Source: Streptomyces aureocirculatus (lineage in GTDB: Bacteria; Actinomycetota; Actinomycetes; Streptomycetales; Streptomycetaceae). From it: a DNA stretch of 35,884 bases. Every line of letters begins with the position of its first letter. Position 1 is the stretch's first letter. Below the pieces are notes generated by a model that was given only the letters and a program-made list of their open reading frames with translations, made no database searches and was not told the DNA's origin. Positions 6,891-14,307 of this stretch are shown here, piece after piece. The position numbers were made by a program, and so were the translations under genes. The stretch covers positions 1-35,884 of the forward strand of contig NZ_JOAP01000063.1 of assembly GCF_000720475.1 (NCBI RefSeq). The letters run 5' to 3'.

Positions 6891-9683
6891 TCACGGGCAG
6901 GGGTGGGCCCCGGCACCCCACTTCGCCCGCACGTCGCCCCGGGCGACGACCCCGCACAGGAGAGCGGTCCGCGGCCCCGCGACACCCCCGCGTTCGACAA
7001 GCACCACCTTGTCCTCGGTGAGCCTGCCGCCCCCGGCGGCGCCCTGCGCGTCGATCCGGCCCGTGGCCCCGTCGAAGCCGCCCTCGCCGAGGCCCTGGTG
7101 GAGCACGGCCTGGAGGAGGCTGCGGTCGAGGCGTTCGTCGTGCCCGCCGGTGCCGCGCCACGCCTCGTCGATGCCCAGGGCGAGATAGCGCGTGGCGTCC
7201 CAGGCGAGCCCCACATGGGCGTCGTCCCGCATCGTCGACGTCCGCGCGTCGTGGTCCTTGCCGTACACGGTGTCGTACGCGGAGAGGAAGGCAGCGGCCT
7301 CGCCGTTGCCCAGCGTCGCGAGGGGCGCGGCACGGCCGTGGGAGACGTAGTGGAGCGTGAGGCCGCCGAAGACCTCCCAGGGCCTCGGCACCTCGGAGAG
7401 CGCGGTGGTCACGTCGTCGTCGCCGAGGACGCTGAGCTTCGGGCAGCGGCGGGAGATCCGCGAGATCTCGTTGAGGAAAAGCTGCAACTGGCTGCCGCGT
7501 GCCGCCCACACGACGGCGGTACGCGGCTCGTCGGCGACGGCGGCGCACACCTCGCGTGCCAGATCCTCCACCGCGTCGAGCTTCGTGCCGTCCAGAGCGT
7601 CGGTCAGGGGTGCGGGCTCCGGGGTGTCGGCGGGCGTGTAGAGCAGGACCTTCGCTCTGCCGCGCCGGTGCTCGTGGTGCTCCCGGTGCTCCCGGTGCTC
7701 CCTGAGGAAGGAGGCGGCGACGCTGGCGCTGTAGGCGTCGGCCGGGTCGGCGACCAGCAGGGTGCGGCGCGCGGATCTGCCGTTCGCCGTCATCGGGGCG
7801 TGCTGGACGAAGGAGGCCATGACGGCGGCGGCGCGGGAGTCGGTGGGCGCCATCTGGTAGTAGTGCCCGCTCTGACGAAGGAGGGCGTCCGCCGTGCCCG
7901 AGGTGCCGACCATGGGGATGCCCGCGTCGCCCAGGGTCCTTATCGCTTTGTACGTCTGTCTGCGGCTCTGTCCGAAGCCGATGACGCCGACGACGGACCG
8001 GTCGCGCTCGGCCAGTTCCACCACGTGCCTGGCGACGTCCGGGGCGTCCTTGAAGCGGTCGCCCGCGTTGGCCGCGAGCACCCTGAGCGGCACGCGTTCC
8101 CCGGAGCGCAGCGCCTGCGCGTTGACGTACCGCTGCGCGAGGGCGATGCCGCGCAGCTCGGCCAGGGTGCCGCCGCGTACCGGGTCCTCGGCGCCCGCGC
8201 CGCCGCTGAGCGGCCCGAAGTAGACCACGGTGCGGCTGGCGGGCCCGTCGGCGGCGCTGCCGCCGAGCCCCTTCTCGACTTGGCCGTTCTGTCGTTCGAT
8301 CAGTTCGAGTACATCGCGCACGGCCTGCTCGCCACTGCCGTTGCCGAACGAGGCGGCGCCCTCGGCGACGCCCACGCACTGCCCGTCGGTGCCCAGGAAC
8401 GTCGAGCCCCGGCACGCGTCGCTCTCCCGGTCCCGGAACGGCACCCCGGCCACGAGTGCGGCCACGGTCACCAGGGCGAGCGACACCACCCCGAACGTGC
8501 TTGCGGCCTCGGTGCGCGGGCCCCAGCGGGGGGCGGGCGGGGCGAGCGTCGGCCTGCGCCGCAGCCAGTACGTCGCCGCCGGATCGTCCGCGGCGGCCCC
8601 GTCGGGGGCGGACACGACCATGCCGGTGGGCCGCCCAGGGGCGGTGCCGTGCTCCGCGACGTTGGCGAGCTCCGCGCCCGCCGCCGACAGCGTCGCCACC
8701 TCGATGTCGGGAATCCGGTGGGCCAGGGACCGCACGCCTCCGGCGACCGCCACCACCGACGTGCAGCCCAGGTCCTCCATCGCGGAACGCAGCTCGCGCA
8801 GGAAGCGCTGCTCGCGCGAGTGTTCGTCCCCGGCCTCCGCCACGAGCAGGACGAACCGGCACACGCGCCGGCGCCGCCACGGGTGGAACAGCCGCTTCCG
8901 GCAGGCGGCGTCCAGGTCGGCGAGCAGGGCGAGCAGCAAGATCCGGTCGAACTTCTCGGGGTCGACGCCGTGCACGAGGTCGCGCGCCGAGCGGAAGAAG
9001 TCGGTGGGCGGTGTGCCCTGTTGCAGCCGCGCCCACTGCGCGTACCACCGCGGCCGCCGTCGTGATCTGCCCAGCATCAGCCGCTGGGCACGCCAGGCGT
9101 AGACCGCCCTTGGCAGCCGCTGGAACAGCGGTCCCGCGAGGAAGTTCCACAGGAGTTCGAGCAGGGTGCCGCCGCTCGCGTGATCGCGCCCGCCCAGCCA
9201 CCACAGCATCCTGGCGGGCGCCGAGCCCTCCCGGTGGGCCTCGTACGCGCGGTCCTTCAGCTCCTGGTGGTGCTCCATCGCGAAGTCCGCGGCGGGCGGC
9301 GCCGTCACGATGGACCGCAGCAACTGGTAGCAGGGCAGGCGCAACCGCCCTGTGCCTTGCGGCATGGTTTCCATCAACTGCCGGATGACGTGCGAGAACA
9401 GATGCAGTTGGGCGAGCACGGGGTCGTCGGGCGGTGCCCCCGCGGAGCCGTCAGGGCTGCCCAGGTGGGCGTGCGGGGCGAGCATCGTCTCCCGGCCGTG
9501 CAGCCGCCCGTGCAGTCCCGCGACGATGCTGCGCCCGACCTGTCCGTCCCCTGGTTCACTGAACAGCACCACCGGCACCCGACTGCGGTGCCGCCGTGGC
9601 TGCGTGACCAGTCTGTCGAAGGCCTCGACGAATCGCTCGACCCCCGCGAACGCCGGGATCCCCCCATGGTGCGGCTCTCCCAT
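6891..9683 (-). CDS. Membrane-anchored NTPase-like / type I periplasmic-binding-protein fusion
   Basis: A 930-residue protein with three parts. Residues 1-390 are cytoplasmic by the positive-inside rule and carry a P-loop-like GDGQVGRS (45-52, fitting GxxxxGKS but with Arg for Lys). A Walker B-like strand RFVLLVAEAGDE (276-287) and a following strand TSVVAVAGG (308-316) complete an AAA/STAND-like order. One membrane helix spans about 394-416. Residues 485-930 resemble the type I (branched-chain amino acid type) binding-protein fold, with PMVGTSGTADALLRQSGHYYQ at 590-610 in the hinge-proximal position usual for that family. There is no signal peptide or lipobox and no permease or ABC ATPase nearby, so a sensor role is more likely than import. 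A (Arg-Glu-His)n stretch lies at 661-673. GGAGG precedes the ATG. The C-terminal call is good; NTPase activity is doubtful. Confidence 0.75.
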   Translation of the reverse strand: MGEPHHGGIPAFAGVERFVEAFDRLVTQPRRHRSRVPVVLFSEPGDGQVGRSIVAGLHGRLHGRETMLAPHAHLGSPDGSAGAPPDDPVLAQLHLFSHVIRQLMETMPQGTGRLRLPCYQLLRSIVTAPPAADFAMEHHQELKDRAYEAHREGSAPARMLWWLGGRDHASGGTLLELLWNFLAGPLFQRLPRAVYAWRAQRLMLGRSRRRPRWYAQWARLQQGTPPTDFFRSARDLVHGVDPEKFDRILLLALLADLDAACRKRLFHPWRRRRVCRFVLLVAEAGDEHSREQRFLRELRSAMEDLGCTSVVAVAGGVRSLAHRIPDIEVATLSAAGAELANVAEHGTAPGRPTGMVVSAPDGAAADDPAATYWLRRRPTLAPPAPRWGPRTEAASTFGVVSLALVTVAALVAGVPFRDRESDACRGSTFLGTDGQCVGVAEGAASFGNGSGEQAVRDVLELIERQNGQVEKGLGGSAADGPASRTVVYFGPLSGGAGAEDPVRGGTLAELRGIALAQRYVNAQALRSGERVPLRVLAANAGDRFKDAPDVARHVVELAERDRSVVGVIGFGQSRRQTYKAIRTLGDAGIPMVGTSGTADALLRQSGHYYQMAPTDSRAAAVMASFVQHAPMTANGRSARRTLLVADPADAYSASVAASFLREHREHREHHEHRRGRAKVLLYTPADTPEPAPLTDALDGTKLDAVEDLAREVCAAVADEPRTAVVWAARGSQLQLFLNEISRISRRCPKLSVLGDDDVTTALSEVPRPWEVFGGLTLHYVSHGRAAPLATLGNGEAAAFLSAYDTVYGKDHDARTSTMRDDAHVGLAWDATRYLALGIDEAWRGTGGHDERLDRSLLQAVLHQGLGEGGFDGATGRIDAQGAAGGGRLTEDKVVLVERGGVAGPRTALLCGVVARGDVRAKWGAGAHPCP
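7667..7702. repeat. 9-bp microsatellite, four units, inside the fusion gene
   Basis: GGTGCTCCC (first unit GGTGCTCGT) is repeated four times head to tail and encodes the Arg-Glu-His repeat at residues 661-673 of the minus-strand protein. Each unit keeps the frame, so slippage would only change the length of a surface loop. Confidence 0.75.
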
Positions 9684-9900
9684 GAACCCTCCGCCTTTTC
9701 CCCCGGTGCGGGCACTCAGGCTGGTCTAGCACCGAGGGGCGGAGGCACGCAGCACTTCGCGCAACTACCGCACGACGGAACGACGATGTTCGAACTCCGG
9801 CCCCACCGCCGTGACCGAATCGGACCGGGTCGGCCGAAGGACGCCGTAGCGTGCTTGTCGATCACTGTCGAGCAGCGCGGTATCGCGGTGGCACACACGC

Positions 9901-9919
9901 CGTCCGGCGGCGCCGGACG
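9901..9919. promoter_or_regulatory. Inverted repeat just upstream of the ESX-like cassette
   Basis: CGTCCGGC (9901-9908) and GCCGGACG (9912-9919) form an 8-bp perfect stem with a GGC loop, ending 7 nt before the GGGGGAGG ribosome binding site of the next gene. It could be an operator or an mRNA leader hairpin. The rest of the 255-bp divergent region (9684-9938) shows no other clear site. Confidence 0.45.
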
Positions 9920-9938
9920 CAGCACGGGGGAGGTACGC

Positions 9939-10382
9939 ATGGCGTGGGAGGAGTGGGAACAACTCAAAGCGGCGGCGGTCGCGCGGGAGTCCTCACGGAC
10001 GCAACTGAACCAGGTGCCGCCGGAACCCGGGGATGGCGGCGGCACCCTGGTGTCGAACAAGCCGGCCTGGTCCAGGGCCGGTGACGACGTCGATTCCTTC
10101 CGCGAGACCATCGGCAAGGCCCTCGGGGCGCTCTCGGAGGGCCAGAGTGGTCTTGGCGCGGACACCGGCTGCCGGACCGCCATCGCCCAGAAGGACGTGT
10201 ACGACTCCTGGGAGCGGTACGTCGAGAAGGTGAGCCGACGGTGCGGACGGCTCGCGGGTCTGCTGGAGAAGGCGGGCAACGACCAGCTCAGAACCGACGA
10301 ATCCATCATGGTGGAGATCGCCAACCTGAAGGTCGCGTACGGCGACACCCCGGCCCTCGGCGGACACGGCGAAGGGCGGTAG
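9939..10382 (+). CDS. Small helical ESX/WXG100-like protein
   Basis: A 147-residue protein without signal peptide or membrane helix. The middle and end (about 45-135) are predicted helical, with DVYDSWERYVEKVSRRCGRL resembling the Trp-centred turn of WXG100-type proteins. The start is secure: GGGGGAGG at 9926-9933, 5 nt before ATG. It is followed after 9 nt by the hydrolase pseudogene, whose N-terminal region is also WXG-like. I infer it to be the partner or chaperone of that hydrolase in a type VII secretion context. The family is not firmly identified, and no secretion machinery is in the window. Confidence 0.6.
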   Translation: MAWEEWEQLKAAAVARESSRTQLNQVPPEPGDGGGTLVSNKPAWSRAGDDVDSFRETIGKALGALSEGQSGLGADTGCRTAIAQKDVYDSWERYVEKVSRRCGRLAGLLEKAGNDQLRTDESIMVEIANLKVAYGDTPALGGHGEGR

Positions 10383-10391
10383 CCGCACCCC

Positions 10392-11543
10392 ATGGACCTC
10401 ACGACCCTCAAAGACCTCAAGCCGGCCGAGTACGCGCAGGCTGCCGCCGGATACCGCCGCACCTCGGAGATGGCGGGCGCGGCCCACGACCGCGCCACCA
10501 CCCGGATCGCCGTGGCCATGCGTAGAGCCCTGAAGGGCGAGGCGGCGACGGCGGCGGTCCGCCAGCTCGCGGAGCTGGGGAAGAACTTCCACTACGTCCA
10601 GACCGAGTGCGGTCTCATCGCCTCGGCCCTCGACGCGTTCTCGTACGAGATGGAGGCGGCGAAGAAGAAACTGGACGCGGCTCTGGCGGACGCCAGGGCC
10701 GGGGGTCTCACCGTGCACGCCGACGGCTCGGTCAGCTATCCGCCGGGCGGCGAGAAGGACAAGGACGGCAAGACCCCGGAGGGCGGCAGAACCACAGGCC
10801 TGACGGATGACACCGCCTCCGCCGTCGGTCGCCAGGCGGCCGGCTTCGACCCCAACCCCAAGGCCCGCCTCGCCCAGGACTGCGCGGACACGATCGCCGC
10901 GGCCCTCGAGGAAGCGACGGAGGCCGACACCAAGTGGGCCCCGAAACTGCGGGCCCTGAAGGCCGATGACGACCTGACCGTCAGCGACCGCGACTGGGCG
11001 GATGCCTCGTCGGACACGGCGGGCGTGCGGTCCGCGGGCAAGGAGTACCTCGCCTCCCTCCCCCAGCCGCCCCCCAAGGGCGACCCGAAGGCCAACGCGG
11101 AGTGGTGGAACTCCCTCGACGACGACGGGAAGGCGGCGTGGACCGCCATGCGCCCGGACTCCGTCGGCAACCTGGACGGCCTGCCCTCCACCGTCCGTGA
11201 CGAGGCGAACCGGACGGTCCTCGCCGAGGCCCGCGGTTCCGCGCAGGTCGAGTACGACACCTGGCTGCGGAAGCATCCTGAGCCTCCGCGCTACACGGAC
11301 TACATCAACCCCATGACCGGAACCATCGAGAAGCGCGTCAAGGTCGACTCCCCGGCGTGGAAGGAGTGGGAGGCGGCACGGGCCGCCGCCCACAAGTCCA
11401 TCGACGGGATGGACATGATTCAGGACCGCTTCGACCGGACCGGCACCGGCGAAAGAGGGCTGCCACGAGCCTACCTGCTGGGCTTCGACCCCGCGGGCGA
11501 CGGCCGCGCGATCATCGCCAACGGGAACCCGGACACCGCGGAT
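10392..11543 (+). pseudogene. Alpha/beta hydrolase (DUF1023-like) with WXG-like N-terminus, 5' portion of a rearranged gene
   Basis: The frame runs from ATG 10392 to a stop at 11625-11627, but only residues 1-384 are native. Residues 1-100 are helical and WXG-like (LKPAEYAQAAAGYRRTSEMA near the start). A spacer with VHADGSVSYPPGG follows, then a helical linker. The start of the alpha/beta hydrolase domain, YLLGFDPAGDGRAIIANGNP, is near 363-382. In relatives the next residues lead into YVPGT. Here the frame switches at 11543/11544 into the reverse complement of the middle of the same gene, giving about 27 foreign residues and a premature stop. The nucleophile elbow is therefore missing from this product. 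A WXG-like N-terminus fused to a hydrolase suggests a secreted effector or cell-wall enzyme. Confidence 0.75.
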
Positions 11544-11911
11544 CCGCCGGGACTGCCCGCGAAGACGACGTCATCGGCGTTGAGGCGCCCTGTCTCGGCC
11601 GCCGCGCCGACAAGGGTCGTCCCGTAGGAATGGCCGATCACGGTGCGGTGGGGTGCCGCATCACCGCTGTGTGAGGTTTCCAGGCCGTCCAGGAACCGGT
11701 TGAAGGCCGGTGCGCCGTCGTATGCGTAGTGCTCGAACGGTGCATCCTTCGCGACGCCGTCAGGCGCGTCGTAACCGAGCCAGGTGACGGAGGAGACGGA
11801 CTCCCCGCCTGCTTTGGCGTCGGCCGAGTTCCACACGTTGACCGAGCGGTTGATGTCCCCCTCGATCTTTCCGAGCTCCGCGGTCGTGCCCGGTACGTAG
11901 ACCCCTTGGTG
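11544..11911 (-). pseudogene. Inverted middle segment of the alpha/beta hydrolase gene
   Basis: Read on the minus strand from 11911, this codes for about 122 residues that continue the plus-strand fragment: HQGVYVPGTTAELGKIEGD at the start, a VTWLGYDAP segment, the nucleophile elbow GHSYG (plus-strand 11621-11635, Ser nucleophile), then NADDVVFAGSPGG at the end. Placed after GNPDTAD of the upstream part, the order matches that of the DUF1023 hydrolase family. A minus-strand frame is open from TTG 11923 through to 11471, but its ends are antisense to native sequence, and I do not think it is a gene. The junction at 11543/11544 lies in the palindrome GCGGATCCGC (11538-11547). No long inverted repeats flank the segment. 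Confidence 0.75.
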
Positions 11912-12033
11912 AGGGGTCGACAAGTCTGCTCAATCAAGGACTGGTGGTGGCAGGTAAGGGCGACGAGGCGGACGTGAAGCCGCCGCCTCCCGAGGACCCC
12001 TTGGAAAGTGAAGAAGTAAGGCGTGCGAAGTAG
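11912..12033 (+). pseudogene. C-terminal remnant of the alpha/beta hydrolase gene
   Basis: After the inverted block a plus-strand frame reads GSTSLLNQGLVVAGKGDEA and continues through a Pro-rich stretch to the TAG at 12031-12033. That stop overlaps the ribosome binding site of the lipoprotein gene, as expected for the natural last gene end in an operon. This is probably the native C-terminus. Judged from memory of family length, roughly 60-100 residues between GSPGG and this tail, which would hold the remaining catalytic Asp/His, are absent. The locus therefore shows an inversion plus a deletion. Confidence 0.6.
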
Positions 12034-12044
12034 GAGACCAATAC

Positions 12045-12578
12045 GTGCAGACCACAAAACGTGCCGCAGCGCTCGCCGTACCCCTCGCACTCACGATTCT
12101 GACCGGATGTGGCATGACCGACGACAAAAGCGAGGGCGTCCCGTCCGCGGGCACGAGCACAACGCGAGACGCCTCCGACGCTATGAAGAAGACCTCCAGC
12201 GGCATCTACGACCTGATCGGCGTGAAGGGAAAGGCGTCGGAAAACCTTCCGGGAGTCACGGGCTGCTCCGGAAAGGACAAGAAGACGTACTTCCGCATCT
12301 ACCACCCGTGGAGCTTCACCCCCGCCTCGGCGAGCGACCTCGACGAAGCGATGGCGCGCCTCAAGAGAGAACTGCCGCGGCTCGGTTGGAAGATCGTCGG
12401 ATATGGGCCGAACAACAGCAAGAACAGAAGCATCACCCTGACCGCCGACAACGACAAGAGGAAGGCCAGCGTCAAGATCATCAAGATGTCCAAGAGTGAT
12501 CCGCCCATGCTGAGCCTGGACCTCGTCTCCGGCTGCTACAAGGTCCCGGACGGCCAAGAGGTCGACCTCTACGGATGA
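12045..12578 (+). CDS. Lipoprotein of unknown function, third gene of the ESX-like cassette
   Basis: A 177-residue lipoprotein. The signal peptide ends in the lipobox LTGC with Cys22 as lipidation site. The mature part is small and mixed alpha/beta, with Cys74 and Cys164 able to form a disulfide and a conserved-looking HPWSFTP near 87-93. It starts at GTG 12045 with GGAG at 12033-12036, overlapping the stop of the hydrolase remnant, so the three cassette genes were one operon. I do not recognise the family. A lipoprotein next to a secreted hydrolase could be an immunity or anchoring partner, which is inference only. Confidence 0.75.
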   Translation: MQTTKRAAALAVPLALTILTGCGMTDDKSEGVPSAGTSTTRDASDAMKKTSSGIYDLIGVKGKASENLPGVTGCSGKDKKTYFRIYHPWSFTPASASDLDEAMARLKRELPRLGWKIVGYGPNNSKNRSITLTADNDKRKASVKIIKMSKSDPPMLSLDLVSGCYKVPDGQEVDLYG

Positions 12579-12598
12579 CCGGCCGGGAGCCACGAGGC

Positions 12599-12622
12599 GG
12601 CCCCGGCCACCAGGCCGGGGCC
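12599..12622. terminator. Bidirectional hairpin terminator
   Basis: GGCCCCGGCC (12599-12608) pairs perfectly with GGCCGGGGCC (12613-12622) across an ACCA loop, between the convergent lipoprotein and dctA genes. Confidence 0.8.
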
Positions 12623-12637
12623 GGAACACGTGGCCGC

Positions 12638-14044
12638 CTACACCTTCACCGTCTCCGTCTTCTCCACGGAAACAATCTCCCGCTTCGGAGCCGGAGCAGC
12701 CTCCTCCGACGAGTCGTCGTCAAGGAGAGTCCGCTCGTCGAACGGGAGCTTCCCGGCGAGGACCAGAGCGACCCGCTCTCGATCCACCTCCTTGGTCCAC
12801 GTCCCGATCAGCAACGTAGCCACCGCGTTGCCCGCGAAGTTCGTCAACGCCCGCGCCTCGCTCATGAAGCGGTCGACGCCGATGATCAGGCCGACGCCGT
12901 CGACCAGGGCGGGCTTGTGGGACTGGAGGCCGCTCGCGAGGACCGCGATGCCGGAGCCGGAGACGCCCGCCGCGCCCTTGGACGCGATCATCATGAAGAG
13001 GAGCAGCGAGATCTGCTCGCCGATACCCAGCGGCTGGTCCATCGCGTCGGCGATGAACAGCGAGGCCATCGTCAGGTAGATCATCGTGCCGTCGAGGTTG
13101 AAGGAGTAGCCGGTGGGGACGGTGATGCCGACGACGGGGCGGCTCACGCCCAGGTGCTCCATCTTCGCGATGAGGCGCGGCAGGGCCGACTCCGAGGAGG
13201 AGGTGGAGAGGATGAGCAGGAACTCGCGGCCCAGGTAGCGCAACAGCTTGAAGAGGTTCACGCCGGTGGCCAGGCGCAGCAGCGTGCCGAGCACCACCAG
13301 GATGAACAGGGCGCAGGTGATGTAGAAGCCGATCATGATGGTGGCGAGCGCCTTCAAGGCGTCCGTACCGGTCTCGCCGATCACGGCGGCCATCGCGCCG
13401 AACGCACCCACGGGGGCCGCCCACATGATCATGCCGAGCACGCGGAAGACCAGCTTCTGGATGTGCTGCACCCCGCGCAGGACCGGCTCGCCCGTCTTGC
13501 CCATGGCCTGGAGGGCGAAGCCCACGAGGAGTGCGACGAGGAGGGTCTGGAGGACCTCGCCCTCGGTGAAGGCGGAGACCATGGTCTTGGGGATGACACC
13601 GAGCGCGAAGTCGACCAGGCCCTTGTCCGCCTCGTCGGCGGCGGTGTGGCCGACCTTCTTGTCGGACGAGGACAGGTCCATGCCGTCGCCGGGGTGCAGG
13701 ATGTTGCCGACGATCAGGCCGATGGCGAGCGCGACCACGGACATCGCGACGAAGTAGGCGAGCGCGAGCCCACCCACCTTGCCGACCTTCGCCGCCTGCC
13801 GCACCGAGCCCACGCCGAGGACGATCGTGCAGAAGATGATCGGCGAGATCATCATCTTGATCAGGTTCACGAAGCCGGTGCCGATCGGCTTGAGCTCCTT
13901 GGCGAAGTCCGGGGCGATGAAGCCGACGGCGATGCCGATCAGTACGGCGCCGATGACGGCGATGTACAGATAGTGGGTCCGGTCCCGCTTCGCGGGCGGT
14001 GTGCCCGTACCGGCGGCGTCGGCCGCCGTCTGTCCCTGTGCCAC
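12638..14044 (-). CDS. dctA: C4-dicarboxylate:cation symporter
   Basis: A 468-residue DAACS-family transporter that imports succinate, fumarate or malate with protons or sodium. Family marks are the serine-rich re-entrant loop STSSSES (280-286), NLDGT (316-320), the second hairpin loop SKGAAGVSGSG (355-365) and DRFMSEARALTNFAGN (391-406). About eight membrane helices plus two hairpins fit the family. The C-terminal tail (440-468) is acidic, then Lys/Val-rich. The GTG at 14044 was chosen because AGGAGG precedes it by 7 nt; upstream in-frame codons have no site and would add an Arg/Pro-rich extension. It is divergent from a CitA/DcuS-type kinase and regulator, which very likely control it in response to dicarboxylates. 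Confidence 0.93.
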   Translation of the reverse strand: MAQGQTAADAAGTGTPPAKRDRTHYLYIAVIGAVLIGIAVGFIAPDFAKELKPIGTGFVNLIKMMISPIIFCTIVLGVGSVRQAAKVGKVGGLALAYFVAMSVVALAIGLIVGNILHPGDGMDLSSSDKKVGHTAADEADKGLVDFALGVIPKTMVSAFTEGEVLQTLLVALLVGFALQAMGKTGEPVLRGVQHIQKLVFRVLGMIMWAAPVGAFGAMAAVIGETGTDALKALATIMIGFYITCALFILVVLGTLLRLATGVNLFKLLRYLGREFLLILSTSSSESALPRLIAKMEHLGVSRPVVGITVPTGYSFNLDGTMIYLTMASLFIADAMDQPLGIGEQISLLLFMMIASKGAAGVSGSGIAVLASGLQSHKPALVDGVGLIIGVDRFMSEARALTNFAGNAVATLLIGTWTKEVDRERVALVLAGKLPFDERTLLDDDSSEEAAPAPKREIVSVEKTETVKV

Positions 14045-14307
14045 GGGGTGCCTCCTAGGGCTACGTACGGCTGTGTACGTGTGTGTACGTCTGCGGATGT
14101 CCTCGCCGGCCGTGCGGCTCACGTGCTGGCGATGTCCTGGAATGCGCCGACCAAGTCCTGCCGGATGTGCCGACGGAGTCCTGGCGGATGTCGGCGGATG
14201 TACCGACCGACGTGTCGGTGATTCCGGGTGACTATCTCCCGGCCTGTGACGGCGGTCACCGTTACGTTCATTTAGTTCGCACACGGACGTCGCGGCAGAC
14301 TGGCACC
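14045..14307. promoter_or_regulatory. Divergent promoter region of dctA and the two-component genes
   Basis: This 263-bp region is rich in short repeats. GTACGT recurs around the dctA-proximal end, GGATGT or GCGATGT words recur about every 20-35 bp from 14094 to 14196, and two small inverted repeats, CCGGG-9-CCCGG (14224-14242) and GTGAC-4-GTCAC (14246-14259), lie near the kinase gene. The response regulator would be expected to bind here. I cannot define its site by eye. Confidence 0.4.

Noticed and set aside
6511..9204. 897-residue minus-strand and 720-residue plus-strand (6903-9065) open frames over the fusion protein
   Set aside because: Their translations are Arg/Pro/Ala-rich without folds, while the 930-residue frame has a membrane helix, a binding-protein domain and a ribosome binding site.
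11471..11923. 150-residue minus-strand hydrolase as an independent gene
   Set aside because: It starts at TTG without a ribosome binding site, lacks the start and end of the fold, and its ends are antisense to native plus-strand sequence. It is better read as an inverted gene fragment.
12575..14221. 548-residue plus-strand open frame opposite dctA
   Set aside because: DctA motifs on the minus strand are unambiguous; the opposite frame is Glu/His/Arg-rich shadow sequence.
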